From positions 10,046,001 through 10,110,000 of the forward strand of contig NC_079877.1 of the NCBI RefSeq assembly GCF_029227915.1: DNA of 64,000 bases. Direction: 5' to 3'. The position numbers and the translations under genes were made by a program. Below are positions 9,440 to 20,112 of this stretch, piece by piece (the stretch's first letter is position 1; each line of letters begins with the position of its first letter). The stretch comes from Hydractinia symbiolongicarpus (lineage: Eukaryota; Cnidaria; Hydrozoa; Anthoathecata; Hydractiniidae). A model generated the notes under the pieces. That model was not told the origin of the DNA, ran no database searches, and worked only from the letters and a program-made list of their open reading frames with translations.

Positions 9440-10662
9440 ATGCCAACTAACCCAGTGTTTGATCACAATTTTCCGGATGAGGAGGGCCGTCCAGATGATA
9501 AACCCAAAAATCCTCCATCAATGCCAAAACCCCCAGCAACGCCGGGGCCATTAACGTCAGGAGAACAACAGGGTGTTCCAGGGGCTGGCCTTTCAGAGGA
9601 GAGGCAAAAACCACTAAAATCAAAGTTCGACGAGCTCTACGAACGTTTTGAGGAGAGGCTGGGAAAGCCTATTGCTATACCCTACGACGAGTTTAGGCTG
9701 GAAGGGAAGCGTCTTTTTTCAGAGATATAGACGTTACAGCATTAATTACAAAAGATAAGGGTGGGTTGCGAGCTGCCGGGGAGATGATCAAGAGATTGAA
9801 GGCAGATCTCGTGCGAGCCCTGGGTTTTCCCGACTATGTTACTACCCCAACAGGGTTAAGGCAGCTGCCCAGGCACTTGGGCAAAAGGTTGATGACATTG
9901 TGAGGAAGGATATGGCTGCTGAAATCATTTCGATGGAATCGATAGAGGAATTTTTAGATGCCACGGAAAGCTTTATGGAAGAAACTTCATTTGGTGGTAC
10001 TGATGAAGTATTCACCGAGCGTGAGAGGAAAGGATTAAACGTCGAACTCCAAACTATGAGGGGTAACTTGAAAGTCTTGAAGAGCAAGATTATCCTATAC
10101 AATAGTGATCGACAAGGCGGAGGACAGGTGAAAGAACTCGAGAAGCAGAAAGTCGGGGTAGACGAAGGACAAAGGGCTAATCTTGAGAGAAAAATATCAA
10201 AGCTTGAGGAAAAAATTGGACGATTTAAAAGAGGCAAGTTTACCTTCCTCTGATATCTACAGCCAGCTGAAGAATATCAAGGAAACGTTGATGAAAATTG
10301 CCGGAGATGAAATGACTTTGCTTGAAAAGCTAAAGATCCTCTTCAAAGAGCAGGGCATAACCATAGCAAGTATAGTCCCTTCTATTGATCTACTGATAAG
10401 CACAATCGTACTTGCAGCTATAGGGGGAAGCGCTGGAGGTGCCACAGGAAAGAGGTTGGTAGAGAAGCAGCTGGAACGATTGGGTAAACTTCTGAAGTAT
10501 TTGGCAGGTAAAGCAGGTGCTGCATTACCTGGGACTATGGGTACCATAGTCTCGTTCTTTTCGAGGGTAGGTGCAACCGTTGTCGAATACGCAGCCAAGC
10601 ATCTGCACATGGCAATCTCTGCTGCCGTTGGATTTGCCGTGGTCTATGTTGGAAAGGTGTAA
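9440..10662 (+). pseudogene. Polinton coiled-coil/membrane protein (element A), broken
   Basis: ATG 9440 has the TAAATAAATG context. The N-terminal 96 residues are acidic and Pro-rich, followed by a stop at 9728-9730. Open segments then cover a long charged coil (9900-10253) and the C-terminal region (10183-10662) with LLEKLKILFKEQGITIASIV, KLLKYLAGKAGAALPGTMGT and a terminal hydrophobic helix. At least two frame changes separate them. Homologues are at 171-1095, 26206-27088 and 27969-28725. The gene is tail to tail with the tail-anchored protein gene (stop at 10660-10662, next gene ends at 10669). Possible membrane-remodelling or core protein; function unknown. Confidence 0.6.
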
Positions 10663-10668
10663 TATGAA

Positions 10669-11922
10669 CTAATTTTTAAACCAGATGTAGGCAATGATGA
10701 GGCCTACCCCTGTCGTGATCAATGCGGCCTTGGTATCCTCGTGCTGGTTTTGTGGAAGTTGTTCGGGAGGATGTTTAGGGGGCATGGTATGCACGGGAGG
10801 TGTATAGGGTATGACATGCTTAGGAGGCGTGGCATGCCTAGGAGGTATGGGTGTAATAGCCGGTATAGTTTGATCAGGAGTATGTATAGTAGGTATGGTA
10901 TTTTTTGTAGCATGCTTGGGAGGAGTAGTATGCTTGGGAGGTGTTTTGATGACCTTCTCTGTATGCTTGATAATATGCTTGTTATTCACATCAACCCGTA
11001 CCCCCACATTTACATTCACAGGTGCTATGAGGATATTGCTAATTTACCCTGAAATTTTGCCTATGCAGCGGTTCATGTCAGAGGGGAGCATGTATACGCT
11101 GGGCATGACGGCAAAATTCTCCGGAGTTCGAGCATATTGAAGCACTTTCTGGAATTATGAAATGTCATGCCGTACATTCTCCCGACGTTGTACCATGGCT
11201 TCAAATTTCTGTAATAGGATCTGCCTTGCTGTGTAGTTGTCGGCACCAGACCCGATTAAAAATGCTTTGGCACCTGCTTTGAGACCCCAGCAACAAGACT
11301 ACGTAAACCCTGATACTTTCACTCAGCTTGGTCAGATTTTCCGTTGTTAGGCCTTGACTTGTGGGGATAATGAACTTGGCCCAATCCCCGTCAACCTGAG
11401 GCCACCAACGGCCGTTGGTGAGTAATGACATGACAGCCTTGAAATTGTACAGGCTATTAGGATCTGCACTGTATTCGCGACACACTTGTGCATATCCTGA
11501 GGTTGAGTAGAAATTTCTGTATTGGGCAAACCCATCGTGATATGGCATGGGGACCTTCATTCTTGCTAGGATACGACACATATGCTAATAGACGTGAAAT
11601 TTAAAGATCGAGTTGACAAGGGGTACGGAACCCGTCATGTGCTTGGCAAAGATGCCTAATGCAGTGGTTGCGCAATGGGTGCCAAAATTAACCTGAATAT
11701 TCCAGTAGTCCAACGCTTCTCCTGCCCAACCCACCCTAACAGGGTCATTTAGCAGGTTGGTGGGGATTTTTATGGCATGTTTGGTAAACTCAGGGAATAC
11801 TATAGAGGTACGTGACTCCGTCAATACATACAGATCCTGATGCTCAAGGCTCGTGATACCAAGTGCCCATTCGCCCTGTTGGACTTGTACTTTGCCTTAG
11901 GGTTGTATGAATGCATGTTCAT
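10669..11922 (-). pseudogene. Polinton tail-anchored virion-type protein (element A), broken
   Basis: Starts near ATG 11922. Segments in shifting frames match the C copy at 24951-26205: AIKIPTNLLNDPVRVGW, LDYWNIQVNFGTHCATTALG, MPYHDGFAQYRNFYS, and LLTNGRWWPQVDGDWAKFI. The last part (10669-11019) is open and holds PPKHTTPPKHAT-type Pro-rich repeats and the C-terminal membrane anchor ALITTGVGLIIAYIWFKN. The order is a globular beta-rich N-terminus, a Pro/His/Thr stalk and a tail anchor. I infer a surface or minor virion protein; it is not the capsid and I do not recognise a domain. Confidence 0.55.
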
Positions 11923-11956
11923 CTTTGTTTTAAAGCAAAGACGAACATGCATTCAT
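11907..11956. promoter_or_regulatory. 21-bp-arm hairpin at a divergent start (element A)
   Basis: Inverted repeat arms 11907-11927 and 11936-11956, with one mismatch and an 8-base loop, lie across the divergent starts of the tail-anchored protein (minus) and the penton-like protein (plus). Element C has a different hairpin at the same place (24927-24944). Confidence 0.7.
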
Positions 11957-12610
11957 CACCGATATTGTCAAACGTACGATATTTGAGGACTACCTGGGAC
12001 AGGATAGTAGAATAGCGTTGAAATCCATCAGTATTCGACCTACATGGTTGAACATTTACAGCAACAGCGACTTTACCATCAGTAAGGTAGGGCTCGATCA
12101 GAAGGTGACCCGTATCGCTATTATGAACAGTCTGTACAAGATCGAGGATCTGGCGACTATCGTCAACTCTCAGGCAGACGACAAGATCAAGCTGTTTGTC
12201 TTGAAAAATGGACTTTGAAGGCTACGTGTCAGTGACGGATACACGGTGGTTATTAACAGACCATTGCAAGAGCTCTTGGGCCTACCCTATGACCCTAGTA
12301 AGAAGTACTACATGAGTGGTGACCATGATGCAGTATACAAGACTGACGTCTATATTTGACTACGCCTTGTTTGCCCCCAGTTGGATGAACAGGACTGCCT
12401 ATTGGATGGTAAAAAGTCAAAAATTCTGGCCTTTTTTCCCACCAAGGAGCTAAAGGCTTGGGGAGACATGTTAACCTGAAGTTTTGTTACCCCTGTTTAC
12501 CTTCCCCTGAAAGGCTCCACGAACGTCTCGAATTCATGCTTACAGATGAATATCACCATGAGAAGAATGTTTCGTTCACCGGCCTCACGATGCATTTGCT
12601 GATAGAATAA
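11946..12610 (+). pseudogene. Polinton penton-like/minor capsid candidate (element A), broken
   Basis: The coding region begins with ITDIVKRTIFEDYLGQDSRI, continues with VTRIAIMNSLYKIEDLATIV and FVLKNG, meets a TGA, and then RLRVSDGYTVVINRPLQELL. It ends at TAA 12608-12610, which immediately precedes the next start (TAAATG). A homologue is at 24288-24926. The size of about 215 residues, the beta-rich composition and the position suit a single-jelly-roll minor capsid (penton) protein, but no diagnostic motif is visible, so this is a guess by elimination. Confidence 0.35.
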
Positions 12611-13258
12611 ATGAGCGATATAGCCAAACTGTACCCGAGATGCCAAGTGCAACTGCATAAGGCGCCGATATGCCGAAGGAAAGTTAAAGGTATAGGCTTG
12701 GGAAGATCGGGAAGATTAAAAAGTACCTGCAGAATGAGTTTAAAGAGCGGAGCAGACTCGCAAAGAAGTTCAAGATGCATGGGACCTGGGTGAGGTATTG
12801 TGACATGGACTTCTGAGTATCAGCATTATCACCTCGGGCATTAGGATCGGGGCGTTAGCAACAGGTTTGGGAGCTCCTCTATATATAGACATTAGGGGAT
12901 CACCGTCGCCGTCGGGATCGGTCAGGCTGGTTTGCGGAACGCCGGGAAGAGGCTGAATGTGAAATCCAAAAAGCATGAGACTATAAGGCTGTTGGCGGAG
13001 ACAAAGATGAGTTCCATCATTGATCCCATCTCAAAAGTCATTGAGAATGGAACAGTGACTATGAGTTCACCCTCATTACGGAGGAATATAAGAGGTATAT
13101 GCTGCTAAAGGAACAGGCACATCAACGTGTTAAACAGATCATTAACGCCATTAATGAGCAGGAGTGTGCCCAGCTTGTTGCCAAGGACCGGGAGGAATAT
13201 TGTTTTAAAAAACTTCAGTCGGTACAGTATGCAAGCGCTACCTAGAGTCTCCACCTGA
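12611..13258 (+). pseudogene. Polinton helical membrane protein (element A), broken
   Basis: Begins at ATG 12611, directly after the stop of the previous gene. Pieces match the C copy (23721-24287): LGRSGRLKSTCRMSLKS in a shifted frame, AKKFKMHGTWVRYCDMDF, a Gly-rich hydrophobic stretch, EEYKRYMLLKEQAHQRVKQI, and the C-terminus SMQALPRVST that ends at 13256-13258. Several frameshifts are present. Product unrecognised. Confidence 0.5.
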
Positions 13259-13317
13259 GTATAAGCCTTAATTTTGTGCATTCTGTAGGCCTACGAGGCC
13301 TATAAAATGTATGATTT

Positions 13318-13880
13318 TTTAATCCTCACTCAGCAACCATTCTTTTTTGAAGTCCTTTTACCGGCATTCCGTTATATGTAACTGAGCATAGTAGTTTTTA
13401 ACTTGCACATACACCGATGAAAGAGCCAGGATGGCACTGGCTTTGCAGGGTTCATCGTAGGGTACTGGCATACCGTGGAATTTAGTCGTGATTGCAACCT
13501 TGTGGTATTTGAGTTTAGCATTCACGTAACGGTCTTTTTTACAGGCTCTGTCGTCAATTGCTCAGACATCAACTCTTCGATTTGACGATACTTCGCAACC
13601 CAATCAGGGTACTCTTCAAAATCAAGACTCATTGCTGGTACAGTATTGACGTTGTATCGGCTGACTCCATGTGGGGACCAGGTTTTAGGTGTTTTTACCC
13701 TGAAGGCTACTACGAGATCTCTTGTTTGGTAGCCTACTATGTACCGATTATCCTTACCCCATTGGCAGGAATGGGACCTGACACTGTTAGATAATCCACG
13801 TTCATATCGTTGATGTCTGTAAAGGTAGCACAAAATAAGTAGAACAATTTAGACTCATTCTCAAATTTTAGCATCTTGTT
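13318..13880 (-). pseudogene. Polinton protein of unknown function (element A), broken
   Basis: The open segment 13522-13833 contains DNRYIVGYQTRDLVVAFRVK and KTWSPHGVSRYNVNTVPAMS, then LDFEEYPDWVAKYRQIEELM. A frameshift separates the C-terminal part (KYHKVAITTKFHGMPVPYDE type). Its homologue at 23053-23653 has the same blocks. No domain recognised; beta-rich, about 200 residues when complete. Confidence 0.45.
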
Positions 13881-13889
13881 TATTGTAAT

Positions 13890-14062
13890 TTACACAGTCT
13901 CCCAGGATTTCATCTTGCTCACACACACAAATATTCCGTTATATATGATGTACTCCTGATAGCAGTACCAGCACAAAATTTTACCATTTACCACAAACCT
14001 CCGCCCACAGGTGCATCTGTTGTACTCGTCAAATACCCTTTCACAGTCCTCACATTGTTCTA
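13890..14062 (-). pseudogene. Small zinc-ribbon protein (element A)
   Basis: The frame EQCEDCERVFDEYNRCTCGR followed by CWYCYQEYIIYNG has four CxxC/CxC-type metal-binding pairs, as in the intact 58-residue gene at 22900-23076. The start codon has been lost by a small frame change. It follows the small membrane protein gene as in element C. Confidence 0.55.
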
Positions 14063-14069
14063 TTTCATA

Positions 14070-14255
14070 TTATGATTCTAAGGTATAAAGACGAACCTCT
14101 AGGTCTTGAATCCTTCGCCCATTCTCCTTTTCCTTGTCTGATTCTTGTACCAGGGCCAACACCATTAGCGACAGGGAGAGACCAATGCCGGCTATAAAGG
14201 TCATGACTACTGCACTTCCAAATATATGGAATTTTCTCTGAAAGTTGATGCACAT
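14070..14255 (-). CDS. Small membrane/coiled-coil protein, 61 aa
   Basis: Open frame homologous to 22718-22903: a short basic N-terminus, a membrane helix (SAVVMTFIAGIGLSLSLMVL), then a charged coil (SDKEKENGRRIQDLEVRL). Same length (61 residues) in both elements, which supports selection on the protein in the past. Function unknown. Confidence 0.55.
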   Translation of the reverse strand: MCINFQRKFHIFGSAVVMTFIAGIGLSLSLMVLALVQESDKEKENGRRIQDLEVRLYTLES

Positions 14256-14338
14256 TTGTTAGTAGTATTTTGATTTCATCTTATAACCGCAAAGGGTTGT
14301 AAGATAACTTAGGAATTTCACATGTTATCGCGCATGTC

Positions 14339-14647
14339 TTACGTCTTGAACCGGTCTGGGACATAATCGAGCAGCCAGGGTTGATTCTCAACAGCCTTAT
14401 TGCACATGTCCGGCGTTTTGAACCGATCTGGTACATATTTAAGCATGTCGTGATACTTCTCAATGGCTTCGTTGCACACGTCTTGCGTTTTGAACTGGTC
14501 TGGTACATGCCTTAGCATGTAAGGATTTTTTTCAACGGCTTTGTTGCACACGCCCTGGGTCTTGAACCTGTCCGGCACATATTTGAACATCTCGAAATCT
14601 TTTTCAGCCTGCTTGTTGCAAGAGCCTTGCGTCTTTAACCAACTCAT
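14339..14647 (-). CDS. Tandem-repeat protein (KYVPDRFKTQxVC repeats, DUF4116-like)
   Basis: ATG 14647 in TATAAATG context opens 102 residues made of about four repeats of 24-25 residues with the core YVPDRFKTQGVCNKAVEKNP. Position-conserved residues are V-P-D-x-F-K-T, C-N-K/E-A and E-K/N. This repeat type is known from DUF4116-like proteins of giant viruses and mobile elements; that comparison is from memory. It sits between the terminal repeat and the small membrane protein gene, a place with no gene in element C (31 bp there), so it is an accessory gene of this copy. Confidence 0.6.
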   Translation of the reverse strand: MSWLKTQGSCNKQAEKDFEMFKYVPDRFKTQGVCNKAVEKNPYMLRHVPDQFKTQDVCNEAIEKYHDMLKYVPDRFKTPDMCNKAVENQPWLLDYVPDRFKT

Positions 14648-14681
14648 TTATATAAACAGACTTCAACAAACAAAAGCAGTT

Positions 14682-14984
14682 GTTCACCTTTTTACTGCGC
14701 ATGCGTTGAACGATGTCATCAGAGGGAATTCCCCCTACCAGTTCCCCCTACTAGAACACTTTTGCTGTATGATTTGATGTGCATAGCATACTAGGGAATT
14801 GCGCCAGAATTCTTTTGACTCATCTGCTGCATTGATGATGTCAGCATGACTCAACATTGACTATTAGGGATTTTACATGGATAAGCACTGCATGGTACTG
14901 GATTTGTTGGGCTTGACTGTGGGAAGTACTTAATGTGCGTGTGCGTGTGCGTGACTGCGCCAGAACATGCATTTCCCTATCTCT
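14682..14984. repeat. Terminal inverted repeat of Polinton A
   Basis: Begins with GTTCACC, includes CTGCGCATGCGTTG, and ends with CCTATCTCT at 14984, like the other Polinton ends in the window. It is longer (303 bp) than the repeats of C because of an internal partial duplication (two related CTGTATGAT/CTGCATTGATGATG blocks). Confidence 0.85.
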
Positions 14985-14987
14985 ATA

Positions 14988-16121
14988 GTCGCCCATGGTG
15001 ACTACATCACCCTCTAAGGTAATGACATTCTATACCTTTTTTGCATAGGCATAGTAATTGTAGCTGATCCCCTTCATATTCAGCTTGCTGTAAATGCCTC
15101 CTTGGGAGGTAGCTCCGCTTCCTCAAATCGTTGCCATCCATCCATGTACTCGCAAGGGTATATGCCTTTTCTCCACATCAGCCGGAATACGTCGTCCTTA
15201 TTGATGAACTTTATAATGGATGGTATGTTGGCTTTTACCTTGTCCCGATTAAGTTGCGTGGTATTCAAGTCGCAATTTTTATACCAAAACTTTTCCACAT
15301 ACCCGGCATATATGCTCTGAAATTCAAGACAAGTATCCGCACATTGCTTACATTTCATACCGGCAGCGTTTGTCCCAAATAAGTTGCTGGCCAACTTGTT
15401 CAGGCTTGAAGGGTTTTATGCAGATATGACACTCCGATGCCTCGTTGTGCTTCCTTTTTAAGACCTCTGTTAGTTCAACCAAAGGTTGTTGCAAGTAGGT
15501 ATTATATAACCGCTTCACCTCATCCTCCAGGTGGTTCACAAATTGCGTCACACAGTCCTTACCGCGGTACACTGTTAATGGATCTGGTACATCCCCATAG
15601 GCAAATGTGCTATAGGTACACCATCCAGATGGTACATGCTTACTTAGCCTTTTCGTCTTGGTCTCCTTGGCATCCTCTACCGGGATTAGCAGGCTCTCGA
15701 AGTCTGCGTATATTGCAAAATGGTACCTTGAATTGTTGTTGGTCATCCCTGTAGAATAACCATTTTTCAGCCTCGTTTTCCATCGTAATTTTAACCGCCT
15801 TATGGTCCCCGCAGTGCTGGATGTTCCACGCGTGTTTTGATACTAGCAAACATTCTGTCCAACATCTACGTCGCTACCCTGAAAGATTAACGTCATATTA
15901 CTATTGTACCATCCACCCATCTTGTTTTTCACGATGGAACGATTTTTTGATAGTTCCTGTTTCTCAAAGAGGTCCATGGCCTCTGGTGTTGCAGGTCTGA
16001 CGGGCCTCTGTTGTACATCCTTTAATACGGTAATCAATTCGGCCTTGCGTAGCCTGTAATATCCGGTTAACCCACGGTTTTTAGCGATATCTCGTAATTG
16101 TTTCACGGTATTCGTGTTCAT
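14988..16121 (-). pseudogene. POLB: Polinton DNA polymerase B, N-terminal and exonuclease part (element B)
   Basis: The N-terminus (ATG 16121) is a SAP-type motif, TVKQLRDIAKNRGLTGYYRL then RKAELI. It is fused after about 70 residues to a distant region by a deletion. The exonuclease region 15348-15746 has motif Exo I (FAIYADFESLL, in C at 35003-35404), then GWCTYSTFAYGD and YRGKDCVTQF. A second deletion removes the conserved HCHYTG/SGYDAHLF region. The gene stops at 14988 where element A starts. The C-terminal part lies at 7349-7890. Confidence 0.75.
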
Positions 16122-16179
16122 TCTTTATTGTAATAATTTTTTATTTTGTCGGAGGATTTCATCTTGCTCTACTAACACA

Positions 16180-16449
16180 GTTCACCTCTTGACTGCGCAT
16201 GCGTTGATTTTTAAAGACGTCATCACTATGTAGGGGAATTCCCCCTCTAGGTGTGAGAGAACTTTCTTTTACTCATTTGCAGTATGATAGGGAATTTACC
16301 TCATTATGCATGAGTAAGCACTGCCTATTAGGGACTTACCCTTGAACTATATGGATAAGCACTGGATGATGGGGATTTGTTGGGTTTGACCGGGGGCGTG
16401 TGTTCGTGCGCGTGCGCGACTGTGCTAGAAGGAACATTTCTCTATCTCT
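16180..16449. repeat. Right terminal inverted repeat of Polinton B
   Basis: From GTTCACCTCTTGACTGCGCA to the terminal CTATCTCT at 16449, closely similar to 36792-37020 and to the inverse of 22448-22686. It contains the conserved CTGCGCATGCG block. The flank after it starts GGAG, which differs from the flank of C. Confidence 0.9.
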
Positions 16450-16501
16450 GGAGTTACTGAAACCTTATGGGAAAATAGACTTACATTTATGTCTCACTAC
16501 A

Positions 16502-16838
16502 ACAATGCTTCCGCATGACAGTATTCAGAATGATAAAACCATTGCAATAGACGATGACTTAGATGATGAAATTAAAAAGGAAATTGACAAAAATTTGCCA
16601 ATAAAAATCAGTAATTCCTCCCCCAGTAATTCCTCCTCCAGTAATTCCTCCTCACCTTTTAGTGATACAGAACTACTTCAACCAATATTTCCAGAGTTGG
16701 CTTATAAAAGCCGGATAGTATTGAATTGAAACCACCAGGCAAAGAAAATATATCTAAGAAAGATTTCTTGGCAGTTAGAAAATATTTCTCAGCAGCTAAA
16801 AAAGACTTCTCGGTAGGCTCTTCGCGGCTTCCATTCTA
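16502..16838 (+). other. Possible coding remnant, Ser/Asn-rich, unknown
   Basis: Just right of Polinton B an open frame reads acidic DDDLDDEIKKEIDKN, then SSPSNSSSSNSSS and SDTELLQPIFPELAYKS. After one frame change it continues ELKPPGKENISKKDFLAVRK and ends SRLPF. It could be a transposon or host exon remnant. I do not recognise it. Confidence 0.25.
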
Positions 16839-17315
16839 AGGTGAGACACATATTACATAGATTAGGATAACAGCAACTTTGCTGCCAAAACCAGTTAAAT
16901 GGCATAAATGAAGAGTTTCATAATTTTAGACAATAATAAATACAGTTAACACACAGTTAATAAGTAAACTTCAATTCAAAAAATCTTATTTAATAATTAA
17001 GAGAAACTCTGGAAGTCCTATTTCCTAAAATTTTAATTTTCAAAAGTCCAAACTAAAATAAATTATTGTCACTGACAGACTACTTTATATATGGTTCACC
17101 TGTCACCTACCAGGGAAGACAACGTTTCTATTCTAAGTCATACGGATTAGATGCCTCCAGGCGTCCCTTTTTCCTCGTGTCAACGTCATTTCAACATATT
17201 TACAAATTTTTATTTTAGTTCAAATTATTTTTTGAACTTATCGCACATATATCTAAAACTTTTAATGTTCATTTTCATTTATATATATCACATAGCAACC
17301 GCTGCAGCTTTAATA
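16839..17315. other. AT-rich intergenic stretch
   Basis: I see no gene, RNA or repeat structure here beyond AT-rich sequence; it lies downstream (minus strand) of the candidate tail exon at 17316. Confidence 0.5.
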
Positions 17316-17398
17316 TCAGAATAGCTTCTTGGAGTCGTTGGCATGTAAAGGTATGTTTTCAGGCAAATTGCTTCTGGCGTTTGGTTCTTCTTTCCTTC
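17316..17398 (-). other. Candidate cytoplasmic-tail exon of Ig-receptor gene 1
   Basis: A pyrimidine-rich acceptor (GATGATTTTAG) precedes two bases and then an open frame, GRKEEPNARSNLPENIPLHA followed by NDSKKLF and a TGA at 17316-17318. The intron phase (1) matches the donor of the membrane exon at 20390, so the two can be joined in frame to give a short tail without tyrosines. The distance includes a SINE, a microsatellite and a Helitron-like element. Linkage to the gene is inference. Confidence 0.35.
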
Positions 17399-17863
17399 CT
17401 AAAATCATCACTAAAGAATCATTAATAATCAGTATATTTCTTTAAGTTCAAGAAGAAAACAATGATACTGCTTAACAATAACGATTAAAAAATAATTATT
17501 AGCTTGCAAAACCCATTAGAATGAATTCATCAATGATCGTTAATCCTTCCTTTGCTTTTTTTACCTTCTTCTTTTTAATTCTTATTATTATTTCTATAAA
17601 TAGAGCTTATTTTTTAGTATTGCTATTTCTGTGAGTCAAAATCATTTTGGTACCATTATGGTAACTAATTATGTTATGTTAAAAAATGAAAAAATTTTGT
17701 GAAATTATTTACGCATAATAATTATTTTTTGTTGTTGCCTACAAGCAATTCTCAACTACTCAAATAACTTGAGTATACTTATCCTAGTCTCTTTTATTTT
17801 ATTTTATATTATGTTACAAGTCTTAAATAATCCGAACTGCATAATTTGGTCAATTACACAGCT
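17399..17863. other. AT-rich stretch, nothing recognised
   Basis: AT-rich sequence between the candidate tail exon and the ATT microsatellite; no gene or repeat recognised. Confidence 0.4.
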
Positions 17864-18129
<266 letters not shown>

Positions 18130-20076
18130 TCTATATATTAATACGCCTTGTGTGTGTGTGCGCACGGTGAGGCCACGTCACACAAATCACAGGTCACTTT
18201 TTTACGACGTGGCGTTACGCTAAAATTTACCAAGTTAAAGAAAACGCAAATCAGGGGGTTACTATATAAATATTTAATTCTCTTTTCTTATTTTTTTTTA
18301 AAATACCTTACTCATTAAAACTAATTTTTATTTTAATTTCAAATGGTTTTATTTGTTTTTTTGTTGTAAAAGCCCCGCTGGTCGTTTAAGATAGAATAAT
18401 TAAATTTTACCCCCGGTTCACCATGTGCGCGCCGTATCTCACGGAAACAGTTGTCTCTTTTTCAAAGTAATCCTGAAAAAAGTTATTTCAAACAAGGTTT
18501 ACTCATCACGAGGTTAGATTAAAGCTTATTTGTTTCTTCTATCTTTTTGTGTTCTGGGACCGAAGTTGCTTTCTTTTAAAAAAAACTATCGAATTCGAAT
18601 GATGATTCGAATCTAAGAAGTAAAGAACAAAACTGTTGTCATTGTAGAGCGACTGTTGATGTCGAGCGAGAATAAAAAAAGTTTATGTTGTTGCCAGAAA
18701 TATTTGTTATAAAGAAGAAAAACGTACGATAATATAACGTCAAAAAGAGAACTGATTGGAAATGTATCAGACAATTGTAGCTAGCTATACATTTTCAATT
18801 TGTTTTCTTTGGGATGAAGCGAAGTTTAATAATCGAAGTAAAAAACTGATTGGTCTTTTATCCAGAGACGCTAGCTAACTGAGAAAGCCAAAGAAAGGCA
18901 GGTGTGTTGTTTAGTTTATCTGGTAAAGAGATAAGTTTAGGTGTGTAAAGTTTTTTTTAACCGTTTTAACTTTCAGAGCTCAGCTTTTCCTTTAAATTTA
19001 TAGTTCCTTGTTGTGTCTTGAGCTTAAATGCGTTTTCTTTTGACACAATTTTTATAAGAATCTAAAATGTAAAGCGACGTTTTTAAGCCGTTTACACGCT
19101 TCCAGCTAAACTTTCCCTTTAATATGAAGTTAAATATGTTTTGTCTTTAGCCTGAACATATTTAACATTTTTTGTAAGAATATACTCTAAACAATGGGTC
19201 AGAATATCTTAAGAATATGTCTAAGCTTGGTTGTTTCTTTTAGTATAAAAATTTGTATGACTGAACCTTTTTCTCTCCAAAACAATGGGCAAGTACAGCA
19301 GGGAAAGCTAAGAACATGAAGGCCGAAACGAAAAAAAACAACGCTATTCTTATAAAATACAGCGTGTATATAATAGAGAAGAGTTTATATAAAATGTAGA
19401 AAGTATTTTTTCGTTGTTACTATTTTTAACGCTCCGAAGTGGTTGATGTCGTTATAATAAACCTTAATGTAAACAAAGTTAAATCAATGTTTACATCTGT
19501 TACGTTACCGTTTAAAATAATATTCGATTCTTCAATTCGAAAACACTGCATTGTTATCATGCACTGCACGTTTGCGCATTGGGAAGGTTGCTATATGCAA
19601 TAGACTAAAAAGCTAATTTGGTATGATGCATTAGAATCTGTACGTTGTGGAAACTTTGCAATAACCTTATTTGTGTGACTTATCGATTTTTTCTAATGTC
19701 TGGTATACCATTTTCCCTTTTATATTTCGGGTATGACAAAGCAAGTATATAGTTTTAACAGATTTCTTAGCCACCTTTTTGCATTTTTATTTGTTGCTGG
19801 ACATGCTTATATTTTTAAGCGTTCTGTTTCAGCGGGTACACATATAACGCAGATTGTGAGCAACTTCAATCCCAGGGTTTTTTTCTCTTTTATTGTTATT
19901 TTTTTATTGCCGCACATGTTTATTTTTTTGGACGTTTTGTTCTAGTGGTTATAAACTAGAATAATACAAATTGTGACTTTTAAAAATTCATATTACTGTG
20001 TTGTATGTTTTTGTTTGGTATCCCTTACATCGGTTTAATGAGAGATTCAGTGGATTCCCCCACGGGTATTCAGCTA

Positions 20077-20077
<1 letters not shown>
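18130..20077 (+). mobile_element. Helitron-like non-autonomous element, copy 1 (1948 bp)
   Basis: The 5' end is TCTATATATTAATACGCC, preceded by A. The 3' end is GGGTATTCAGCTAG, followed by T, with a short hairpin (GTGGATTCCCCCAC) just before it. These are the marks of Helitrons: TC start, CTRR-type end, A-T insertion and no target duplication. It contains no Rep/helicase gene, so it is non-autonomous. A near-full inverted copy is at 39707-41694 and a truncated one at 38462-39706. No protein-coding gene is seen inside. Confidence 0.75.

Positions 20078-20112
<35 letters not shown>

Larger units (their letters stand above)
7893..14984 (-). mobile_element. Polinton A: truncated inverted copy inside polymerase gene of B
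   Basis: Reading from 14984 downward: terminal inverted repeat, repeat-protein gene, small membrane protein, zinc ribbon, unknown protein, helical membrane protein, penton-like protein, tail-anchored protein, coiled-coil protein, capsid, Zn-repeat gene, and then a break at about 7893. This is the left half of the element as seen in C. No second terminal repeat is present at the broken end. The terminal repeat abuts polymerase sequence of B directly at 14985-14988. About 970 bp of B is missing at the site, so this is either a deletion-associated insertion or a later rearrangement. Confidence 0.8.
1..16449. mobile_element. Polinton B, left end outside window, split by Polinton A
   Basis: Genes run in the same order and orientation as in the complete copy at 22448-37020: tail-anchored protein C-terminus, coiled-coil protein, capsid, small membrane protein, integrase, Bro-N protein, ATPase, Zn proteins, membrane proteins, DNA polymerase B, then a terminal inverted repeat at 16180-16449. 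The polymerase gene stops matching at about 7890 and resumes at 14988. The material between is an inverted Polinton fragment. Compared with element C, about 970 bp of polymerase (C positions about 33203-34175) are missing at the junction. Only this copy keeps an integrase and a Bro-N gene. The left terminal repeat is not in the window. Multiple stops and frameshifts show that it is dead. Confidence 0.9.

Noticed and set aside
16465-16500. Similar short block (CATTTATGTCTCACTA versus CATTTAAGTCTCACTA at 37055) outside Polintons B and C
   Set aside because: Only about 16 bp match; too short to claim a shared target or duplicated flank.
19733-19945. Open frames inside the Helitron-like copies (also 39839-40036)
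   Set aside because: Short hydrophobic frames in AT-rich sequence, no helicase or Rep motif, and not kept intact between copies as a gene would be.
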